Assembly: GCA_903867185.1 (NCBI GenBank)
Contig: CAIPQK010000171.1
Location: 21,428-85,427 of the forward strand
Length of the DNA: 64,000 bases
Source: an uncultured Candidatus Nemicrothrix sp.
Lineage (GTDB): Bacteria > Actinomycetota > Acidimicrobiia > Acidimicrobiales > Acidimicrobilacustridaceae
Reading direction: 5' to 3'
The notes below the pieces were generated by a model. That model made no database searches and was not told the origin of the DNA. It was given only the letters and a program-made list of their open reading frames with translations. Both the position numbers and the translations under genes were made by a program. This document shows, piece after piece, positions 58,490-64,000 of this stretch. Numbering within the stretch: position 1 is the stretch's first letter; the number at the start of each line of letters is the position of its first letter.

Positions 58490-60280
58490 ATGGCCGGTCA
58501 GACAACCAACCAAAAGCTGATCGACTGGGTCGAACAGTGGCGCGAAATTCTGCAACCCGATGATGTCTATTGGTGTGACGGTTCGGCCGAAGAGTACGAG
58601 CGCCTTTGCGCACAACTCGTCAAAGGTGGCACCTTCCGCACGCTGAACGAAGCGAAGCGCCCGAATAGTTACCTCGCACTCTCCGACCCCGGCGACGTTG
58701 CTCGCGTTGAAGACCGCACCTACATCTGCTCCGAGCGCGAAGTCGATGCAGGCCCCACGAACAACTGGCGTCCGCCGGCAGAAATGCGCGCCGAGATGAC
58801 CAAGCTTTACGCCGGCGCCATGAAGGGCCGCACGATGTATGTCGTGCCGTTCTCTATGGGCCCGCTCGGTTCGCCGATCGCACACATTGGTGTGCAGCTC
58901 AGCGACTCGGCCTATGTCGCAGTGAACATGCGCATCATGACTCGTATGGGTCAGGGCGCACTCGACGTACTTGGTAATGGTGAATGGGTTCCGTGTGTGC
59001 ATTCGGTTGGCATGCCGCTCGCTGCAGGTCAGGCCGATGTTGCGTGGCCGTGCGATGCCGAGAACAAGTACATCGTGCACTTCCCTGAGACCAGCGAGAT
59101 CTGGTCCTACGGCTCGGGCTACGGCGGCAACGCACTGCTCGGCAAGAAGTGCTTCGCTCTGCGTATCGCTTCAACGATGGCTCGTGACAACGGTTGGATG
59201 GCCGAGCACATGCTCATCCTCGGCCTCACCTCGCCTGAAGGCGTGAAGAAGTACGTCGCTGCTGCGTTCCCGTCGGCGTGCGGCAAGACCAACATGGCCA
59301 TGCTCATCCCCACTCTTCCGGGCTGGAAAGTCGAAACCGTTGGTGACGATATTTCCTGGATGAAGTTTGGTGCCGATGGCCGTCTCTACGCCATTAACCC
59401 CGAAGCAGGTTTCTTCGGTGTTGCTCCTGGCACCTCAGCCAAGTCGAACTTCAATGCGCTCGAATCAGTAAAGGGAAATTCGATCTTCACCAACTGCGCA
59501 CTCACCGACGATGGCGACATCTGGTGGGAAGACCTTTCCGATGAAGCACCTGCGCATCTCATCGACTGGAAAGGCAATGACTGGACTCCAGCCTCGGACT
59601 CCCCCGCTGCTCACCCGAACGCTCGCTTCACCGCTCCGGCAGAACAGTGCCCATCGATCGCACCGGAATGGCAAGACCCCGCCGGTGTGCCGATCTCGGC
59701 AATCCTTTTCGGCGGCCGTCGTGCCACCAACGTTCCGCTTGTGACCGAATCATTCGACTGGCAGCACGGCGTGTTCCTGGGTTCGATCATGAGCTCGGAA
59801 AAGACCGCAGCGGCTGCTGGTGTCGTCGGCGAACTTCGTTTCGACCCCTTCGCCATGCTTCCGTTCTGTGGCTACAACATGGGCGACTACTTCAAGCATT
59901 GGCTTGAGATCGGCGAAGCTACCGACGTATCGAACCTCCCCAAGTTGTTCTGGGTGAACTGGTTCCGTAAGGGCGACGATGGTTCGTTCCTGTGGCCCGG
60001 CTTTGGCGAGAACTCCCGAGTTCTCAAGTGGATCGTCGAGCGCCTTGAAGGCACTGCCGGCGCCAACGACACCGCCATCGGCCGTGTTCCGAGCGCTTCA
60101 GACCTCGACCTTGCCGGCCTCGACATCGACGATGCGACGATCTCCACGTTGCTGTCGGTCAACAACGACGCATGGCGAGCTGAGATCCCCCAGATCGAAG
60201 CACATCTCGACACCTTCGGCTCCGAACTTCCGTCCGAATTGCGTGACGAACTTCGCGAACTCGAAAAGCGTCTCGGCTAG
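58490..60280 (+). CDS. pckG: Phosphoenolpyruvate carboxykinase (GTP)
   Basis: [62 protein letters not shown]. Confidence 0.97.
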   Translation: MAGQTTNQKLIDWVEQWREILQPDDVYWCDGSAEEYERLCAQLVKGGTFRTLNEAKRPNSYLALSDPGDVARVEDRTYICSEREVDAGPTNNWRPPAEMRAEMTKLYAGAMKGRTMYVVPFSMGPLGSPIAHIGVQLSDSAYVAVNMRIMTRMGQGALDVLGNGEWVPCVHSVGMPLAAGQADVAWPCDAENKYIVHFPETSEIWSYGSGYGGNALLGKKCFALRIASTMARDNGWMAEHMLILGLTSPEGVKKYVAAAFPSACGKTNMAMLIPTLPGWKVETVGDDISWMKFGADGRLYAINPEAGFFGVAPGTSAKSNFNALESVKGNSIFTNCALTDDGDIWWEDLSDEAPAHLIDWKGNDWTPASDSPAAHPNARFTAPAEQCPSIAPEWQDPAGVPISAILFGGRRATNVPLVTESFDWQHGVFLGSIMSSEKTAAAAGVVGELRFDPFAMLPFCGYNMGDYFKHWLEIGEATDVSNLPKLFWVNWFRKGDDGSFLWPGFGENSRVLKWIVERLEGTAGANDTAIGRVPSASDLDLAGLDIDDATISTLLSVNNDAWRAEIPQIEAHLDTFGSELPSELRDELRELEKRLG

Positions 60281-60305
60281 TTCCGATTCGCTACACGAAC
60301 TGAAC

Positions 60306-60331
60306 GAGGGCGGGGCTTCGGCCCCGTCCTC
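60306..60331 (+). terminator. Hairpin terminator after pckG
   Basis: GAGGGCGGGGC-TTCG-GCCCCGTCCTC stem (one G-U) 25 nt after stop. Confidence 0.7.
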
Positions 60332-60408
60332 TTCGCGTCTGGCCACGACGAGTGGCGGCGGACCGTTCTGTCGGCAACGATCACAGTCACGCTTTTCGAG
60401 GGGGACTC

Positions 60409-60936
60409 GTGGACGTTGATCGTCGTCTGACACATGTTGAGTTGTTGTACGCGCCCGGCGAGCGCGCGCTGGCCATTCGAGTCTTTGAGTTACTGGGTTG
60501 CACAGTGTCCGATAGTGGTGGTCACTGGTTCACCGCATTTATCGACTCAAACCTTCGCGATTACGCCAACAATTCGTTCTATGCCTCTGAAGCGCCAGCC
60601 GAACAGCTTGTGATTGAAGCCTCACTTCCCAATTCTGTAGACGCTTGGGTCGAAATGATCCGCGCCACACCACAGAAGTCGCCTCACTTTGGCCTGCGTG
60701 TGGGAACGATTGAGGCACATCGAGAGATCATCGAACGCATCCTCAATGCATCGACAAACGATCCGGAACTGCGCGACCGCATTGAAGTACTCGGGGTGTT
60801 CCCGCACGACGCTCCCGATGCCATCGCCAACAACATGGATCAAGCATTCATCTGGACGAACGTGATTGCGTCAGGTCCACTTCGGCTTGGTCAAGTGATC
60901 GAAGTGCAATGGCACCTCAACCGAGAACCCGCCTGA
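60409..60936 (+). CDS. Hypothetical protein, weakly glyoxalase/VOC-like
   Basis: Open frame from GTG 60409; VDRRLTHVELLYAPGERALAIRVFELLGCTVSDSG. Confidence 0.55.
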   Translation: MDVDRRLTHVELLYAPGERALAIRVFELLGCTVSDSGGHWFTAFIDSNLRDYANNSFYASEAPAEQLVIEASLPNSVDAWVEMIRATPQKSPHFGLRVGTIEAHREIIERILNASTNDPELRDRIEVLGVFPHDAPDAIANNMDQAFIWTNVIASGPLRLGQVIEVQWHLNREPA

Positions 60937-60939
60937 AAC

Positions 60940-61305
60940 TCAGCTGGCTGCGCCGACGATCATTGCGCGGATACCGAGGCCCATGATGAACAGCCCGCCC
61001 AATCCGTAAAGCAAGTACTTCTTATGCGACAGCTGATGGCGGTAGCTGTAGATGAGGCCAACAGCAATGATCGCAACGAAGCCATAGAACATGTGGAACT
61101 TCGGTGCCTTGAGGCCTTGACCGGCAACCATGCTGACACCGAGGCCAACCTGCACAAACACGCTGAGTTCAACAATCACGATGAACCACCACAGAGCGCG
61201 AGTGCGCAGTGATTCGATCCAATTCGCGGCTAACGCCCAACTACCGGCAAGGGCGTTGCCGATAATGACAAACCACGCAAACGACTCATGAATGTTGACA
61301 AGCAT
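60940..61305 (-). CDS. Four-TM membrane protein, His-containing
   Basis: MLVNIHESFAWFVIIGNALAGSW...PKFHMFYGFVAIIAVGLIYSYRHQLSH; directly downstream of the MhuD-like gene. Confidence 0.7.
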   Translation of the reverse strand: MLVNIHESFAWFVIIGNALAGSWALAANWIESLRTRALWWFIVIVELSVFVQVGLGVSMVAGQGLKAPKFHMFYGFVAIIAVGLIYSYRHQLSHKKYLLYGLGGLFIMGLGIRAMIVGAAS

Positions 61306-61320
61306 TCGATTCGACCCGAA

Positions 61321-61698
61321 CTACTTCGCCGGGCCGACAGAGACGACAGGTTCATACGCCCACATCTCGGCACCCACGCCAACTGGTCGTTCTCCACCAG
61401 CACCACCGGGATGTCCTCCTGGATGGCCACCGGGATGTCCACCTGCAGCAGGAGCGCCATCGGTTCCCCGATGACCGTCAGCGAATGCTGGAGAAGCAAC
61501 CCACGCATTGAACGCGTCTTCGTCGCGCCAGCGGGTGATGACCAGCCATTGGTCACGGCCGTCGGTCGGCTTGAGAAGTTCAAATCCTTCAAACCCTTCA
61601 GCGCCATTGACTGCACCCGCACGGGCAGCGAATCGGTGAGCGAGTTCGTCACCGGCCTGAGCCGGGACGGTGATGGCATTGATACGGATAATCGACAT
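61321..61698 (-). CDS. Antibiotic-biosynthesis-monooxygenase fold protein, MhuD-like heme-degrading enzyme with GGHP repeats
   Basis: IIRINAITVPAQAGDELAHRFAARAGAVNGAEGFEGFELLKPTDGRDQWLVITRWRDEDAFNAWVASPAFADGH resembles MhuD including Asn, Trp and His active-site positions. Confidence 0.82.
   Translation of the reverse strand: MSIIRINAITVPAQAGDELAHRFAARAGAVNGAEGFEGFELLKPTDGRDQWLVITRWRDEDAFNAWVASPAFADGHRGTDGAPAAGGHPGGHPGGHPGGAGGERPVGVGAEMWAYEPVVSVGPAK
61403..61443 (-). repeat. 12-nt in-frame tandem repeat encoding GGHP units
   Basis: Minus strand GGTGGACATCCCGGTGGCCATCCAGGAGGACATCCCGGTGG = GGHPGGHPGGHPGG. Confidence 0.9.
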
Positions 61699-61761
61699 GG
61701 CCTTTCATGGTTGCCGCCCCCAGCCGGTCGCGCCAGTCCAGCCCACCCGTAGACTCAGCCT

Positions 61762-62682
61762 GTGCTCAAGGCAAACGATCCCTGTTGGTGTGGCAGCGGC
61801 CAGAAATTCAAACGCTGCCACCGCGATGCCAAGCAACAACTACAACCGGGAACCATCAGCCCGTGGCGAACGGTTCCTGCAGAGATTCCGCGCCCCGAGT
61901 ATGCCGACACCGGTCAGGTAACTCGGCGTCCCGAGGACCGAGTGAAGAGCCCAGAATTCATCGAGCGCATGCGTCGAGCCGGCAACGCCGCCGCGGAAGT
62001 ACTCGCTATCGGTGCGGCGGCGATCGCGCCTGGCGTCACCACCGACGAGATCGATGCCGTTGTACATCAGGCCTACATCGATCGTGGCGGCTACCCGAGC
62101 ACACTCAACTACCGCGGCTATCCAAAGTCGCTCTGCACCTCCGTAAATGAAGTCATCTGCCACGGCATCCCCGACGATCGCCAACTGCAAGACGGCGACA
62201 TCGTCAACCTTGATGTCACCATCTGGCTCGATGGCGTGCACGGCGATACCAATGCCACCTTCGGCGTGGGCACCGTCGACGATGCGTCGAAGCGACTCAT
62301 CGATGTCACACGACAGTGCCTCGACCGCGGCATTGAAGCCGTTGCCCCTGGCCGGCCCTTCTCCGACATTGGTCGCGCTATCGAAACGCACGCGGTCGCC
62401 AACGGGTACGAGGTTGTGCGCGCGTTTGTTGGCCACGGAATCGGCGAGCAGTTCCACACCGATCTGCAAATCCCTCACTATTACGAACCCCGCATGACCA
62501 CGATCATGGAACCGGGGATGGTGTTCACGATTGAACCCATGATCTCCATGGGAACTGGCTTGCACAAAATTTGGGACGATGACTGGACCGCAGTGACCGC
62601 CGATGGAAGCCGCACCGCCCAGTTCGAGCACATGCTTGTGGTGACTGATACCGCCGTAGAAATTCTCACCGCTGCAAACTGA
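61762..62682 (+). CDS. map: Type I methionine aminopeptidase with N-terminal SEC-C motif
   Basis: DPCWCGSGQKFKRCH; YPSTLNYRGYPKSLCTSVNEVICHGIPD, GHGIGEQFHTDLQIPHY. Confidence 0.95.
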   Translation: MLKANDPCWCGSGQKFKRCHRDAKQQLQPGTISPWRTVPAEIPRPEYADTGQVTRRPEDRVKSPEFIERMRRAGNAAAEVLAIGAAAIAPGVTTDEIDAVVHQAYIDRGGYPSTLNYRGYPKSLCTSVNEVICHGIPDDRQLQDGDIVNLDVTIWLDGVHGDTNATFGVGTVDDASKRLIDVTRQCLDRGIEAVAPGRPFSDIGRAIETHAVANGYEVVRAFVGHGIGEQFHTDLQIPHYYEPRMTTIMEPGMVFTIEPMISMGTGLHKIWDDDWTAVTADGSRTAQFEHMLVVTDTAVEILTAAN

Positions 62683-62683
62683 T

Positions 62684-62995
62684 ATGAAGTCGATCAACGT
62701 CACCCTCGAGTCGATGGCGGTGAACGGCGATGACCTACCATTGCTCTCTGCCGACTTAGTCGTCGTCCGCCGGTCCGAAACCGATCGACTCGATTGGGAA
62801 TGCGTTGCCTTCACGCTCCTGATGGATCCTTTTCCGCAGGAACCCTGTTTTTTAGAAATGGTCGATGTCGTCGAAAGCCGAACCCTTTCGGGTCACGCAC
62901 TCGTCGTTCGATCTGACCACAACCGCCACGTCTTTCGAGGCGGCGGCGAACTCAGCGGACTTACCGCCGAAGACGGACTGGAAAGCGAAACATGA
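62684..62995 (+). CDS. Hypothetical protein
   Basis: Open frame tightly packed between map and the ABC ATPase. Confidence 0.5.
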   Translation: MKSINVTLESMAVNGDDLPLLSADLVVVRRSETDRLDWECVAFTLLMDPFPQEPCFLEMVDVVESRTLSGHALVVRSDHNRHVFRGGGELSGLTAEDGLESET

Positions 62996-63957
62996 CAGCA
63001 AGCGCAACGACAGAAGAAGTCATTGTCACCGAGAATCTCACCAAGGTGTACCCCGGCGACATCTTGGCGGTCGACGGTCTCGACCTCAGCGTTCATCGCG
63101 GAGAGATCTTTGGTCTTCTCGGCCCGAATGGTGCCGGCAAGAGCACCACTGCAGGAATGCTCACCACACGCGTGTTGCCCACAAGTGGGCGGGCGATCGT
63201 CGGCGGTGTCGACGTCGTCGCCCATCCCGCCCAGGCCAAGCGTTTGATCGGTGTCGTTCCACAAACAAACACACTCGACCGAGCGCTCACGGTGTACGAA
63301 AACCTTTATTTTCACGGCCGCTTTTTCGGGATGTCATCGAAACAGTCCAAAGCCGAATCTCTGCGTCTTCTCGATCAGTTCCGTCTTTCTGAACGAGCTA
63401 AATCACCAGTCCTCGCTTTGTCTGGCGGAATGGCCCAGCGTTTGATGGTTGCCCGTGCTGTTATGCATCGCCCATCAATTCTGTTTCTCGACGAACCCAC
63501 AGCGGGTCTCGATCCGCAGAGCCGCATTGCGTTGTGGGAAATCCTGAGCGAGTTGCATGGCGAAGGACAAACGATCCTGCTCACCACGCATTACATGGAA
63601 GAAGCCGACCAGCTCTGCCACCGCCTCGCCATCATTGACCACGGTCGCATGCTTGCCCTCGATACTCCAGAACGACTGAAGGCTTCGGTTGGCGCCGACA
63701 CCATCGTCACGATCAGTACCGATACGCCTGACCGTGAAGCGTTCGCTGCCCGCCTCCGTTCTGCCATTCCCGGCGCCACTGGTGCCGCTCCAATCGAAAC
63801 CGGCGTACGCCTCGAAGTGCAGGGATCTCATGGCGTGCTCCCTGCCGTCGTCGCTGTCGCCGACGAGGCCGGTATCGCCATCAGCGACCTTCGCCTCGAC
63901 GAGCCCTCACTTGAAACTGTCTTCATCAATCTCACCGGTAAGGACCTGCGCGAATGA
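62992..63957 (+). CDS. ABC transporter ATP-binding protein (DrrA/CcmA-type exporter)
   Basis: GLLGPNGAGKSTTAGMLTTRVLPTSG, LSGGMAQRLMVARAVMHRPSILFLDEPTAGLD, TTHYMEEADQLCHRLAI. Confidence 0.94.
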   Translation: MTASATTEEVIVTENLTKVYPGDILAVDGLDLSVHRGEIFGLLGPNGAGKSTTAGMLTTRVLPTSGRAIVGGVDVVAHPAQAKRLIGVVPQTNTLDRALTVYENLYFHGRFFGMSSKQSKAESLRLLDQFRLSERAKSPVLALSGGMAQRLMVARAVMHRPSILFLDEPTAGLDPQSRIALWEILSELHGEGQTILLTTHYMEEADQLCHRLAIIDHGRMLALDTPERLKASVGADTIVTISTDTPDREAFAARLRSAIPGATGAAPIETGVRLEVQGSHGVLPAVVAVADEAGIAISDLRLDEPSLETVFINLTGKDLRE

Positions 63958-64000
63958 CCACGATCGAAACTCCCCTTCTCATTCCGAATCGTTCGGCCCG
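63954..64000 (+). CDS. Partial CDS running off the window, probably ABC permease
   Basis: ATG overlaps the ATPase stop (ATGA); only about 15 codons visible; identity inferred from position. Confidence 0.5.
   Translation, partial: MTTIETPLLIPNRSA

Noticed and set aside
58415-59080. 221-aa minus-strand ORF antisense to pckG
   Set aside because: pckG motifs are certain; the antisense frame is His/Arg/Cys-rich shadow sequence
61403-61443. Short tandem repeat considered as a possible CRISPR fragment
   Set aside because: 12-nt units, in-frame, no spacers; encodes GGHP repeats within a CDS
61840-62814. 324-aa minus-strand ORF antisense to map
   Set aside because: Covers a highly conserved methionine aminopeptidase gene; the product resembles no family I recognise and is best explained as a shadow frame of GC-rich codon usage
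1-64000. Mobile elements, prophage, toxin-antitoxin or defence systems
   Set aside because: No transposase, integrase, phage structural, restriction-modification or paired TA genes recognised; gene order is that of a conserved chromosome

Overview
High-GC chromosomal window that looks actinobacterial, probably Acidimicrobiia-like (inferred from gene content and order). Densely packed protein-coding genes; I recognised no rRNA, tRNA, CRISPR array or transposase. Housekeeping blocks: bioA-bioF-bioD; murT-gatD; DUF2469/yraN/rplS/trmD/rimM/KH protein/rpsP/ffh/ftsY; an HtrA-type protease and a two-component system; a MoxR-DUF58-VWA operon; smc-mutM-rnc-acpP-plsX-rpmF-DUF177-DivIVA-like-coaD-rsmD; recG-DAK2; rpmB; pckG; map; and the start of an ABC exporter. 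Main region of interest is a B12-centred neighbourhood at about 3.5-10.2 kb. It contains a CarH-type B12 sensor (Wx9EH plus DxH motifs) on an excisionase-type HTH, and a minus-strand cobalamin riboswitch leading an operon of a secreted, membrane-anchored DUF4430/transcobalamin-beta-like protein, EcfT, a fused double EcfA and EcfS. Other notable points: rnc has no ATG/GTG/TTG upstream of its catalytic signature (probable CTG start); an MhuD-like heme oxygenase carries a GGHP tandem-repeat insert next to a 4-TM protein; a His/Asp-tailed membrane protein lies between ffh and ftsY; and a mycoredoxin-like/Rv2466c-like redox pair has a CPFA active site.
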